Made by a program: the position numbers and the translations under genes. The notes under the pieces are model-generated. The model was not told where the DNA came from, searched no databases, and worked only from the letters and a program-made list of their open reading frames with translations. A stretch of 23,064 nt of DNA, from the NCBI GenBank assembly GCA_019308525.1, contig JAFDIC010000016.1:1-23064 (forward strand), in the 5' to 3' direction. Positions 6,320-14,456 of the stretch are shown piece after piece (within the stretch, counting starts at the first letter, position 1; each line of letters starts with the position of its first letter). The stretch comes from Deltaproteobacteria bacterium (GTDB lineage Bacteria > Desulfobacterota > DSM-4660 > Desulfatiglandales > HGW-15).

Positions 6320-6650
6320 GTCTCTGGCCACTGGATCTTTACGTTTCTCAATGAAAATTGATGAAATTAGTTGAAAACAGGCGCAAGTCTTCCATGGTAT
6401 TGAACCATTGGGAAAAAATAGAGAATATTTGGGTATCTTGAGCTTTGACAGAACTTGCTCAAAATTGTTGTATAACAAATATTGCATGATGATATTAAAT
6501 CTCATAATACGAGATAAAGCAATAATGTTATCTGGAGCCCTCCTGTTGTCGCTCTGGTGCTCGTTCGTTCCTCTAGCTGACAGATAGGGGATGTCAAAGT
6601 CGGACGAAAGGTTCATTGACTCGTATAAACCTCATAAATCTCAAAGGGCT

Positions 6651-6774
6651 GATGCTTTCGAAAAAGCTTCTTGATTCCCCCACTGGGGACCGCAGAAATC
6701 TTCAGGACTCACCGCCAAACACCGGCGGTAAAGGAGCTGGCCTTCGAAGGGAGCAGGGGTTTTTCGGAAGCATC
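6651..6774. repeat. Inverted repeat with 15-bp arms, small non-autonomous element or structured RNA
   Basis: GATGCTTTCGAAAAA (6651-6665) and TTTTTCGGAAGCATC (6760-6774) are inverted with one mismatch. Between them are a CCGCC...GGCGG hairpin near 6711-6729 and a CCCC...GGGG hairpin near 6677-6687. No known riboswitch consensus was recognised. It could be a MITE-like relic. Confidence 0.45.
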
Positions 6775-6894
6775 AAGGCTGTTTTTACCATAGATCCAAT
6801 CATTCAAAGTCTCTATTCATCAGGGTTCAACTTATAGCTCATTTTATGCCTCAATGGAAGAAGCAGGCCTTTTTTCGATGGCGGCAAAACATGG

Positions 6895-6918
6895 TACCCC
6901 TCCTGAGGGTGAGGGGTA
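6895..6918. promoter_or_regulatory. Palindrome upstream of the transporter operon, candidate operator
   Basis: TACCCCTC at 6895-6902 and GAGGGGTA at 6911-6918 form perfect 8-bp arms around an 8-base spacer, about 135 bases before the start of the first binding-protein gene. It could be an operator for the cluster's IclR-type regulator or a leader hairpin. IclR sites are often imperfect palindromes of this size. Assignment is inference. Confidence 0.4.
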
Positions 6919-7053
6919 TGATGCAGCTAGCTAGTTTCTCCACTGGGTCAGAGCGGAATCCTGACACTACACGGGAAAGGGGGGTGATAGAGGAAGTAAG
7001 TCGGTCAAGGGAGGCGTCATGTTGGTGAAAACTCAACTAAGGAGGGCATAGCT

Positions 7054-8385
7054 ATGAAAAGGTTTCCACTAATTGTAGCAGGGATAGTCATCCTGGTCTT
7101 TGGTGTGTGGGCCACACAGGCTTCACTATCAGAAGCGGCGCCCAAGAATATCCCTGTGGGTGTCTGCACCGGGTTGACAGGCCATTTTGCGGGCTTCGGT
7201 GGAGGTGGCGTATTTGGAATTAAGGCGGCTGTGGAGGATATCAATAACCTGGGAGGTGTTTACGTAAAAGAGTACGGAAAAAAGATACCCATCAAACTTT
7301 CTATTTTGGACAATGAGAGCGATGAGACCAAAGCCGGAACCCTTGCACAGAACCTTATTCTCCAGGATAAAGTGAGCTTCATTGTAAACGGTATCGACCC
7401 ACCCCACATGCGTGCACCAATTGCTACCGTCTGTGAACGTTACAAGGTAGTACATATTACGGGGGTCGGTCCCTATGAGGCGTGGATGGGTATGCGAAAG
7501 TCCCTTGACAGACCCTGGCAGTATACGTGGACACCAAGTTTTGCCATTGCCACCCCGGCAAAGCCTGGGGATTTTAGAGCGGGGAAACTTGGCTATGTTA
7601 TGATGGATCCATACATGCAAATGATGAAAAAGCTCAAGGGGTTGACCAACAGGCGAGTCGCACTGTTCGCATCAGATGAACCCGACGGCAGGGGCTGGTA
7701 CCTGGCATTTGTCCCTGTTATGAAAAAGAACGGCTTTGACCTGTATCGCGCGGAAGAAGAATTCGGCCTCGTTCCTATGGAGACAACGGATTTCTCATCC
7801 CTGATAAGGCAGTGGAAGAAGTATAAGTGTGAGATTCTGTGGGCCAATTGTCCGGGGCCCTTTTTTGGGGCCATGTGGAGGCAGGCACGGAGGATGGGCT
7901 TCAAACCCAAACAGGTTTACGCCACAAGGGCAGCGGTTTTCTACCCCGATATCGTGGGCTGGGGGGGTAATCTGGCGCACGGTGTCTGTAATGAGATGTT
8001 CTGGAACCCCTCCATCCAGGATTCACCTGGTATTGGGAGCACGACTCCACAGTCCCTCAATGAGAGATGGATAAAAGAGTCGGGTGAATCGATGCACCAG
8101 AACGTGGGTATGGGCTACCAGTCAGTCCAGATACTGATCGATGCCATTGAGAGGGCCGGGTCACTGGACACAGAGAAGGTGAATCAAGCCCTCAGGAAGA
8201 CGGATTTGATGACCATCTACCAGAGGGTAGTATTGGACGATGAAAACTTCAGTCGGCATCCGGTCTCTTTTGGGCAATGGATAAGGGTCGACAAACCCTG
8301 GAAGTGGGATAATCCGGTGGTCATTTCCAACCATGATTTCTTGCCGGCCACAGCTGATCTCCTGTTCCCGATTCCCTACGATTAG
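7054..8385 (+). CDS. ABC transporter substrate-binding protein (LivK/aromatic-acid type), Sec-exported
   Basis: A 443-residue periplasmic-binding-protein type I. An N-terminal signal peptide, MKRFPLIVAGIVILVFGVWA, precedes a likely cleavage near residue 28-30. Typical family features follow: IPVGVCTGLTGHFAGFG, KAAVEDINNLGGVYVKEYGK, LSILDNESDETKAGTLAQNL and VCERYKVVHITGVG. These proteins capture branched-chain amino acids, amides, urea or, in many soil and anaerobic bacteria, aromatic acids. The start is supported by AAGGAGG about 9 bases upstream. The ATPase and permease genes follow directly, so it is the first gene of the importer operon. It is clearly paralogous to the second binding protein at 18968. 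The ligand is unknown; a phenolic or other ring compound is inferred from the neighbouring molybdoenzyme. Confidence 0.9.
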   Translation: MKRFPLIVAGIVILVFGVWATQASLSEAAPKNIPVGVCTGLTGHFAGFGGGGVFGIKAAVEDINNLGGVYVKEYGKKIPIKLSILDNESDETKAGTLAQNLILQDKVSFIVNGIDPPHMRAPIATVCERYKVVHITGVGPYEAWMGMRKSLDRPWQYTWTPSFAIATPAKPGDFRAGKLGYVMMDPYMQMMKKLKGLTNRRVALFASDEPDGRGWYLAFVPVMKKNGFDLYRAEEEFGLVPMETTDFSSLIRQWKKYKCEILWANCPGPFFGAMWRQARRMGFKPKQVYATRAAVFYPDIVGWGGNLAHGVCNEMFWNPSIQDSPGIGSTTPQSLNERWIKESGESMHQNVGMGYQSVQILIDAIERAGSLDTEKVNQALRKTDLMTIYQRVVLDDENFSRHPVSFGQWIRVDKPWKWDNPVVISNHDFLPATADLLFPIPYD

Positions 8386-8412
8386 AACCGGGGATTGGAT
8401 GAATCTCTGAGC

Positions 8413-8448
8413 TTCCCCTGCCTTCCAAGTTCAGGAATGGCAGGGGAA
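8413..8448 (+). promoter_or_regulatory. Strong intercistronic hairpin after the binding-protein gene
   Basis: TTCCCCTGCC at 8413-8422 pairs perfectly with GGCAGGGGAA at 8439-8448. After one bulged base, TTCC pairs with GGAA inside. No U-run follows immediately. Placed between binding-protein and ATPase genes, it probably stabilises the upstream mRNA or attenuates read-through, so that binding protein is made in excess over the membrane parts. Confidence 0.6.
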
Positions 8449-8474
8449 AGAGCAGTTTTGGGAAGGTTGCAGGA

Positions 8475-9191
8475 TTGAAAACACCAATTCTTTCCATAGC
8501 CGGGTTGTTTAAGCACTTTGGCGGAGTCGTTGCCATTCATGATATCAGTCTTGATATACATGAGGGTGAATCCGTAGGTTTAATGGGGCCAAACGGGGCC
8601 GGAAAGACCACGCTGATGAGCGTCATCTCTGGCCAGCACAGGCCCGACAGGGGCAAGATAGAGTTCAAAGGAAAAGATATCGTGGGTCTTCCTCCCCACA
8701 GGATCTGCCGACTTGGTATTGCTCGGACCTATCAAATACCCCAGCCGTTCAAGAACCTAACGACGCTCCAGAATATCCAGGTTGCCGCGATATACGGAAG
8801 AGGACTTCGAAAAGACGAGGCCCGGGCCGAAGCCGCAAGAGTCGTACGCATGACAGGCCTCACGGGGAAGAAGGAGATGCTTGCCGGGGACCTGGATGCC
8901 ATCACCCTTAAGAGGCTCGAACTGGCCAGGGCCCTGGCCACCAATCCAACACTGGTGCTGATTGACGAAGTGGCTGCGGGCCTGACCGAAGCCGAGATTC
9001 CGGAGATGTTAGAGATCCTGGAGCAAGTCCGCTCAGCAGGAATGACGTTTCTCCTGATAGAGCACGTCTTGAAGGTCATGGTGGGGGCTGTTGACAGGAT
9101 CATAGTGATGGATAACGGCGTAAAAATTGCCGAAGGCAAGCCGGACGAGGTTATGGAGGACAAGAGGGTCATTGAAGCCTATTTTGGTTGA
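8475..9191 (+). CDS. livG: ABC transporter ATPase, LivG type
   Basis: A 238-residue ATPase. Walker A is GPNGAGKTT (residues 38-46), Walker B with the catalytic Glu is LVLIDE (160-165), and the switch His is H197 in LLIEHVLKV. The ABC signature is unusual: the LSGGQ-like site reads DLDAITLKRLELARALA (about 139-155), keeping the following helix but not the Ser-Gly-Gly core. The Pro normally after DE is Val. The start is a TTG preceded by GGAAGG at a spacing of 8; no in-frame ATG fits the family N-terminus. It pairs with the LivF-type ATPase to drive the importer. Degenerate signatures are seen in some LivG-like branches, so loss of function is not implied. Confidence 0.9.
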   Translation: MKTPILSIAGLFKHFGGVVAIHDISLDIHEGESVGLMGPNGAGKTTLMSVISGQHRPDRGKIEFKGKDIVGLPPHRICRLGIARTYQIPQPFKNLTTLQNIQVAAIYGRGLRKDEARAEAARVVRMTGLTGKKEMLAGDLDAITLKRLELARALATNPTLVLIDEVAAGLTEAEIPEMLEILEQVRSAGMTFLLIEHVLKVMVGAVDRIIVMDNGVKIAEGKPDEVMEDKRVIEAYFG

Positions 9192-9241
9192 TTGTGCCAA
9201 CCGACTGCTGTTTTGCAGCACACTGAGAGCTAGGTAGGGAA

Positions 9242-9961
9242 ATGCCTGAGAACGCACTGCTGGAAGTAGATTACATAGATGTCTCATACGGCAGTTTGCA
9301 GGTCCTGTGGGATATCTCGCTGGAGATTAACCCGGGCGAGATTGTGGCTATCATTGGCGCCAACGGCTCAGGAAAGTCCACACTTCTCAATACCATATCA
9401 GGGGTCATTCATCCCGAAAAGGGCCGAATCATATTTGACGGACAGGGTATCACTTCTCTTGAGCCTTTCCAGATAGTCGCACTTGGTATTTCCCAGGTAC
9501 CGGAAGGAAGAAGAATCTTCCCGGACATGACTGTTTATGAAAATTTGAGGATAGGTTCGTACAATCATAAGGCCAGGCCCAAGAGGGAAGAAAACCTAAG
9601 GAATGTCTACAGGCATTTTCCCATATTGGAGAAGAGGAAAAACCAGCTTGCGAAGACCCTGAGCGGTGGGGAACAGCAGATGATGGCGATTGGGTGCGGG
9701 TTGATGTCAGACCCCAGGCTCATCCTTCTGGACGAGATGTCTCTCGGGCTCGGCCCCATGGTGGTTGATGAGCTGTACAGGGTCTTAAAGGAGGTCAAGT
9801 CAAGGGGTATCACGGTCATATTCGTGGAGCAGAACGTGAGGCGAAGCCTCACAGAGGCAGAAAGAGCATACATCATGGAGACAGGCCGCATTGTCTTGAG
9901 CGGTCCTGTGGAGGAGCTCAGGGAGGAAGAGAAGATCAAGAAAGCATACTTTGGTGTGTGA
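9242..9961 (+). CDS. livF: ABC transporter ATPase, LivF type
   Basis: A 239-residue ATPase with canonical motifs: Walker A GANGSGKST (residues 39-47), Q-loop region GISQVPEGRRIFPDMTVYEN (82-101), signature TLSGGEQQ (139-146), Walker B LILLDEMSLGL (160-170) and switch His replaced by Gln in IFVEQNVR, which is normal for LivF. VPEGRRIFPDMTVYENL is the LivF hallmark. The start ATG at 9242 has GGTAGGG just before it. It forms a heterodimer with the LivG-type ATPase. The gene ends 22 bases before the next start, within one operon. Confidence 0.93.
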   Translation: MPENALLEVDYIDVSYGSLQVLWDISLEINPGEIVAIIGANGSGKSTLLNTISGVIHPEKGRIIFDGQGITSLEPFQIVALGISQVPEGRRIFPDMTVYENLRIGSYNHKARPKREENLRNVYRHFPILEKRKNQLAKTLSGGEQQMMAIGCGLMSDPRLILLDEMSLGLGPMVVDELYRVLKEVKSRGITVIFVEQNVRRSLTEAERAYIMETGRIVLSGPVEELREEEKIKKAYFGV

Positions 9962-9983
9962 AAAGTGCGGGGAAGGATCCGGG

Positions 9984-10853
9984 ATGAACGAGATGATAAT
10001 AGATTTGGCCACACCCATAATGATGGGTATCCTGTTGGGCGGATTGTACACCGTTATCGCCATGGGACTCTCCCTGGTCTTCGGAGTCATGAGACTGCTG
10101 AACGTAGCCCATGGGGATCTGGTCATATTCGGCAGTTACTTTGCCTATGCAATGATGACCTATCTCGGTATAGACCCTATTTTGAGCCTGGTTGTGGGTG
10201 TGCCCCTCCTGTTCGTCATAGGCTTTGCCATCCAGAAGTACCTCATGGCCCGGGCCTTCGAGGTATCAATGGAGGCACCGTTGATTATTGCCTTCGGGAT
10301 CTCCCTGGTGCTGGAAAATACCTACCAGATCATATTTACTCCAATGTCCAGGGGGTTATCAGCCTCTTACGCCCTGGAAAGCCTTACGGTCGGTGAAATC
10401 TATGTTCCCGTGGTCTACCTGTTCAACTTTATCGTCGCCTTGGCGGTTATGCTCGCCCTGCGTGCGTTCTTGAAAAAGACCTATCTGGGGCAGGCCATTA
10501 TTGCCGCGTCCCAGGACGGTAGAGTGGCACAGTTGATGGGGATAAACACCGCGCGGATATATGCCATTACCTTTGGAATCGCTGCCGCGATTGCCGCCGT
10601 AGCCGGAGTGTTCCTGGGACTGACCTTCCCCTTTACCCCGGTATCCGGGATCTCCTTTCTTATCATCGCCTTTGGTGTCGTTATACTCGGGGGATTGGGG
10701 AGTATCCTGGGGACGTTCATTGGTGGAATGATCCTGGGACTGGCCCAGACCCTTGGTGCCTATTTCCTCGGAGCCGCGGCCCAGATGCTGATTGTCTATG
10801 TCATGGTGCTCGTAGTATTAGCCGTCAGACCCCAGGGGCTGTTCGGCCGCTAG
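9984..10853 (+). CDS. livH: ABC transporter permease, LivH type
   Basis: A 289-residue membrane protein of about eight helices. It begins MNEMIIDLATPIMMGILLGG, then LYTVIAMGLSLVFGVMRLLN and VAHGDLVIFGSYFAYAMM. The GLSLxFGxxxxxNxAHG stretch is the family signature for LivH. The EAA-like coupling loop is near AASQDGRVAQLMGINTARIY. The ATG at 9984 is preferred over the one at 9951 because it follows GGGGAAGG and starts at the conserved N-terminus; the earlier one lies inside livF. It forms the translocation channel with the LivM-type permease, which starts 12 bases after its stop. Confidence 0.92.
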   Translation: MNEMIIDLATPIMMGILLGGLYTVIAMGLSLVFGVMRLLNVAHGDLVIFGSYFAYAMMTYLGIDPILSLVVGVPLLFVIGFAIQKYLMARAFEVSMEAPLIIAFGISLVLENTYQIIFTPMSRGLSASYALESLTVGEIYVPVVYLFNFIVALAVMLALRAFLKKTYLGQAIIAASQDGRVAQLMGINTARIYAITFGIAAAIAAVAGVFLGLTFPFTPVSGISFLIIAFGVVILGGLGSILGTFIGGMILGLAQTLGAYFLGAAAQMLIVYVMVLVVLAVRPQGLFGR

Positions 10854-10864
10854 GAGGGGAGAAA

Positions 10865-11839
10865 GTGAAGGTTGCCGACGTTGGAACGAAAGGATTGGCC
10901 CTGTTAGCATTGGCCGTTGCTGTGCTGGCGGTACTTCCAGTTGCGGGTTTGCCCCAGCGCTGGTCCCTGTACATCTTTCTCTTCTTCATATACCTGGCTA
11001 TGGCAAATATGTGGAACCTGTTGTGTGGATACAGCGGCCTGATATCCCTCTGCCAGCCTGCATTCATTGGACTGGGGGGATATACCCTGGTCATGTTTAC
11101 ATGGAACGGTCTGCCTGTTTACCTGGGAATCATCGGGGGGGCAATAGTGGCGGGGATGTTTGCGATGCTCATATCTATCCCCGTGTTCAGGTTGAGGGGG
11201 ATATATTTCGCTATCGGGACATTGGTTGTCCCCGAAGCACTGAGGGTTGTTTTCCTCCTGTGGAGGCCCATAGGGGACCAGATACATGGCAAGGGAGCCG
11301 GTTACATGATAAAGGGCCTGAGCGGCATTTCCATGACGGGTATATACTGGCTCGCCCTCTTTATCGGGATTGCCTCCATCTTTCTTGTACGGTTCATCCT
11401 GGCATCAAGAATGGGCATGGGCCTTGCGGCAATTCGGGACAATGATCAAACCGCCGCCAGTTGCGGGATAAGCATTTTCAAGTTGAAGTTGTACACTTTT
11501 GTCATCGGCGCCGCGGTCACGGCGATAGCCGGTTCAGTTTTCTTTATGTACCAGGGATACATTGCGCCCTCGGGCGCCTTCCCCATGAGATGGACCATGA
11601 TGATGATACTCGCCACTGTCATAGGGGGAGTGGGCACCGAGGAGGGACCTGTCATCGGGACTTTTATCATTGTTCTCCTCCACTTTTTTCTGGCCAAGTA
11701 CACGGGAATCAGCCTGATTATCCAGGGGGTGTTGCTGATCATCATTATGTTGCTGGTCCCGCAGGGAATTATGGGTTTTGTGCGCAAGACCAGGACATAT
11801 AACGCACTGTTGCAATTTGCCATTAGGAGTACAACGTGA
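10865..11839 (+). CDS. livM: ABC transporter permease, LivM type
   Basis: A 324-residue integral membrane protein with about nine helices. The LivM signature is near residues 41-75: ANMWNLLCGYSGLISLCQPA, then FIGLGGYTLVMF. The cytoplasmic coupling loop is GMGLAAIRDNDQTAASCGIS. A GTG start at 10865 is supported by AGGAGGGG 6 bases upstream. The second transmembrane half ends with IQGVLLIIIMLLVPQGIMGF, a standard LivM terminus. It completes the five-component importer. The large molybdoenzyme gene starts 41 bases downstream with its own Shine-Dalgarno and no intervening terminator, which suggests co-transcription of transport and catabolism. Confidence 0.92.
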   Translation: MKVADVGTKGLALLALAVAVLAVLPVAGLPQRWSLYIFLFFIYLAMANMWNLLCGYSGLISLCQPAFIGLGGYTLVMFTWNGLPVYLGIIGGAIVAGMFAMLISIPVFRLRGIYFAIGTLVVPEALRVVFLLWRPIGDQIHGKGAGYMIKGLSGISMTGIYWLALFIGIASIFLVRFILASRMGMGLAAIRDNDQTAASCGISIFKLKLYTFVIGAAVTAIAGSVFFMYQGYIAPSGAFPMRWTMMMILATVIGGVGTEEGPVIGTFIIVLLHFFLAKYTGISLIIQGVLLIIIMLLVPQGIMGFVRKTRTYNALLQFAIRSTT

Positions 11840-11880
11840 GTTCTTGAATCTTGGGAACCTAACAGACAAAGGAGTATTCC

Positions 11881-14442
11881 ATGGGAAAGGTAGAAAGATT
11901 GACCAACGGGACCACGGGCGGGCCTGTCTTCGTCTATGTGCAGGACGGCCGGATAATACGTATTACGCCCATAGAATTCGATGAGAGCGATGCACCCTCC
12001 TGGGTCATAGAGGCGAGAGGCAGGAGGTTCACTCCCCCGAGAAAAACGACTCTTGCGCCCTATTCGCTGGCATTTCGTTCAATGATCTATTCACCCAAGA
12101 GGTTGCTATATCCACTCAAGCGGGTGGATTTTGATCCCAATGGCAAGCGTAATTGCACCAGGAGGGGAGAATCAGGATATGAGCGGATTGGCTGGGACGA
12201 GGCCGTGGACATCGTAACCAGTGAGATGAAACGAATCAAGAGGGAATACGGTCCCGCCGCAATGCTGACCACGCCCGGGTCACATCACCTGTGGGGGAAC
12301 ATCGGCTACCGTCTCAGTACCTACATGAGGTTTATGAACCTCGTGGGTTATACCTATGCGGATCACAACCCTGACAGCTGGGAGGGATGGCACTGGGGAG
12401 GAATGCACAACTGGGGGTTCAGTTCCAGGCTTGGTATTCCTGAACAGTACGATCTCCTGGAAGACGCGCTCAAGCATACCGAAATGATAGTATTCTGGTC
12501 CAGTGATCCTGAAGTCACCCAGGGTGTCTATTCGGCCTTCGAGAGCACGCCTCGCCGTCAATGGCTGAAGGAGCTGGGTGTCAAGATGGTCTTTATCGAC
12601 CCCTTCTATAACCACACGGCCGCCATGTATTCTGACAAATGGTTTGCTCCTAGGCCGGACACGGGCAACGCCATGGCCTGCGCCATCGCGTTTGTGTGGA
12701 TAACCGAGGATCTCTATGACAGGGAATACATCGAGACCCGCACGGTCGGGTTTGAAAAATGGCGCGACTACATCCTGGGCAAGGAAGACGGTGTACCCAA
12801 GACGCCGGAGTGGGCCGAGCAGGAAACCACGATCCCTGCAAGAGAAATCAGGGCCCTCGCCAGGGAATGGGCTTCAAAGAAGACCATGCTGGCTGCTGGG
12901 GGCGTGGGAGGATGGGGTGGTGCCTGTAGGGCAGCCACAGGAGGAGAATGGGCACGGCTTATGATCAGCCTGATTGCCATGCAGGGGCTGGGGAAGCCCG
13001 GTATCAACATATGGAGTACGGTCCAGGGAACGCCGTGCAATACGGAGTTTGTCTTTCCAGGTTACGCTGAAGGAGGAATCGCCGGCGACGTGGACAACTC
13101 GGCTGCCGGTTTCCGATGGGTCTATCGTATGCACAAGCGGCCCACACGCTCCAGCATAAACGCTCCCATGGGCCAGCATGTCCCCAGGCTCAAGATCCCC
13201 GAGATCATCCTGGACGGCAAGTTTGAATGGCGGGGGAAGGGCTTTTGCGGCCAGTCCATCGAGGCCCAGTTCCACAAGTACAAGTATCCGGCAGACGGGT
13301 ATCCGGAGATCCAGATGTATTACAAGTATGGCGGATCGTTCATCGGCACCATGAACGAGACCAACAGGTTCGTAAAGGCTTACAGGACTGAGAGGCTGCC
13401 CTTTGTGGTGAACCAGTCCGTCTGGTTCGAGGGCGAGGCCAAGTTCGCTGACATAATACTGCCTGCATGCACCAATTTCGAGCGCTGGGATATCAGCGAG
13501 TTTGCCAACTGCTCAGGATACATTGCCGATTCCTATATCCAGGTGAACCACAGGGTCATCACCCTCCAAAAGAAATGTATAGAGCCCCTGGGAGAGTCTA
13601 AATCAGACTACGAGATCTTTTCCCTGTTGTCCAAAAAGCTGGGTCTCTATGATGTATATACGGAAGGGGGCATGACTGAACTTGACTGGGTCAGGAGGAT
13701 GTTTGATGCCAGTGATCTCCCCGAGCACATCTCCTGGGATGAATTTTTCGAGAAAGGTTACTTCGTCGTTCCCCTGCCTGAAGACTACAGGCCTACACCT
13801 GCCCTCAGGTGGTTCGCGGAAGGCAGGAGAAAAGACACGCCGGACTGGGGCCCCCATCCAGAGTCCCAGGAGGAGTTCGGAAAAGGCCTTCAGACCACTT
13901 CCGGCCTGATCGAGTTCGAGTCTTCCAGTCTCAAGAAGTTTGACCCAGGAGACGAAGAGAGGCCGGTCATCCCCAAGTACATACCTTCCTGGGAAGGGCA
14001 TCACACGACGAGGCTCTATAACAAGTACCCGCTGCAAATGCTGACCCCCCATCCCAAGTTCAGTTTTCATACAATGGGGGACGCCAAGGAGAGTTTTGTA
14101 AACGACATCAAGGACCACAGGGTACTGGTCAACGGCTATTACTACTGGATTATCATTATAAACTCGCGGGATGCGGAGGAACGAGGGATCAGGGATAAGG
14201 ATCTGGTCAGGGTCTTTAATGATCGGGGGGAGGTCATCTGCGCGGCCCAGGTGACAGAGCGGGTTCCTCCCGGCACGGTTCACTCCTATGAATCCTGTGC
14301 TGACTATGACCCGATAAGCAAACCGGGAGAGTCTCCGGATCGTTGCGGGTGCGTGAACATCCTTACCCCGAGCCGTTACATAACCAAGAATTCCTGCGGT
14401 CAGGCGCCTAACTCGTGCCTTGTCCAGATCGAGAAGTACTAG
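11881..14442 (+). CDS. athL: Pyrogallol:phloroglucinol transhydroxylase-type molybdoenzyme, large subunit
   Basis: An 853-residue DMSO-reductase-superfamily protein. It has no N-terminal Cys cluster motif (first Cys at residue 98), so it lacks the FS0 iron-sulfur centre, like Pelobacter acidigallici transhydroxylase (about 875 residues). Comparing with active-site residues I recall from that structure (His144, Tyr152, Arg153, Asp174, Mo-ligand Ser175, Tyr404), this protein has H135, Y143, R144, D165, S166 and Y395, all at the same offset of 9. C544 and Y547 reproduce the Cys557/Tyr560 pair at offset 13. The reaction class moves a hydroxyl between polyhydroxybenzenes without net redox change. 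Azoarcus resorcinol hydroxylase is a close relative and a real alternative. There is no Tat signal, so it is cytoplasmic. A Shine-Dalgarno AAAGGAG precedes the ATG. The small subunit follows after 14 bases. Confidence 0.88.
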   Translation: MGKVERLTNGTTGGPVFVYVQDGRIIRITPIEFDESDAPSWVIEARGRRFTPPRKTTLAPYSLAFRSMIYSPKRLLYPLKRVDFDPNGKRNCTRRGESGYERIGWDEAVDIVTSEMKRIKREYGPAAMLTTPGSHHLWGNIGYRLSTYMRFMNLVGYTYADHNPDSWEGWHWGGMHNWGFSSRLGIPEQYDLLEDALKHTEMIVFWSSDPEVTQGVYSAFESTPRRQWLKELGVKMVFIDPFYNHTAAMYSDKWFAPRPDTGNAMACAIAFVWITEDLYDREYIETRTVGFEKWRDYILGKEDGVPKTPEWAEQETTIPAREIRALAREWASKKTMLAAGGVGGWGGACRAATGGEWARLMISLIAMQGLGKPGINIWSTVQGTPCNTEFVFPGYAEGGIAGDVDNSAAGFRWVYRMHKRPTRSSINAPMGQHVPRLKIPEIILDGKFEWRGKGFCGQSIEAQFHKYKYPADGYPEIQMYYKYGGSFIGTMNETNRFVKAYRTERLPFVVNQSVWFEGEAKFADIILPACTNFERWDISEFANCSGYIADSYIQVNHRVITLQKKCIEPLGESKSDYEIFSLLSKKLGLYDVYTEGGMTELDWVRRMFDASDLPEHISWDEFFEKGYFVVPLPEDYRPTPALRWFAEGRRKDTPDWGPHPESQEEFGKGLQTTSGLIEFESSSLKKFDPGDEERPVIPKYIPSWEGHHTTRLYNKYPLQMLTPHPKFSFHTMGDAKESFVNDIKDHRVLVNGYYYWIIIINSRDAEERGIRDKDLVRVFNDRGEVICAAQVTERVPPGTVHSYESCADYDPISKPGESPDRCGCVNILTPSRYITKNSCGQAPNSCLVQIEKY

Positions 14443-14456
14443 GGGAGGAGGGCAAG

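Larger units (their letters stand above)
6320..7053. other. Non-coding stretch of about 730 bp upstream of the catabolic cluster
   Basis: No credible gene was found. The frames present are short, lack ribosome-binding sites and overlap inverted repeats. The left part (6340-6520) is AT-rich. The right part holds a 15-bp inverted repeat (6651-6774), a palindrome (6895-6918) and the leader of the first binding-protein gene. A promoter for the cluster must lie here or just upstream, but no unambiguous -35/-10 pair was identified. Confidence 0.6.

Noticed and set aside
6445..6476. TTGACA and TATAAC as a promoter for the importer operon
   Set aside because: The spacer is 20 bases, outside the usual 16-19, and the pair lies about 580 bp from the first gene.
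6305..6616. 103-residue minus-strand frame
   Set aside because: It overlaps the right inverted end of the RAYT relic and has no ribosome-binding site or family resemblance.
6651..6774. Riboswitch (molybdenum cofactor, c-di-GMP, glycine, fluoride, THF) for the importer operon
   Set aside because: None of the conserved core sequences of these classes could be found in the stretch.
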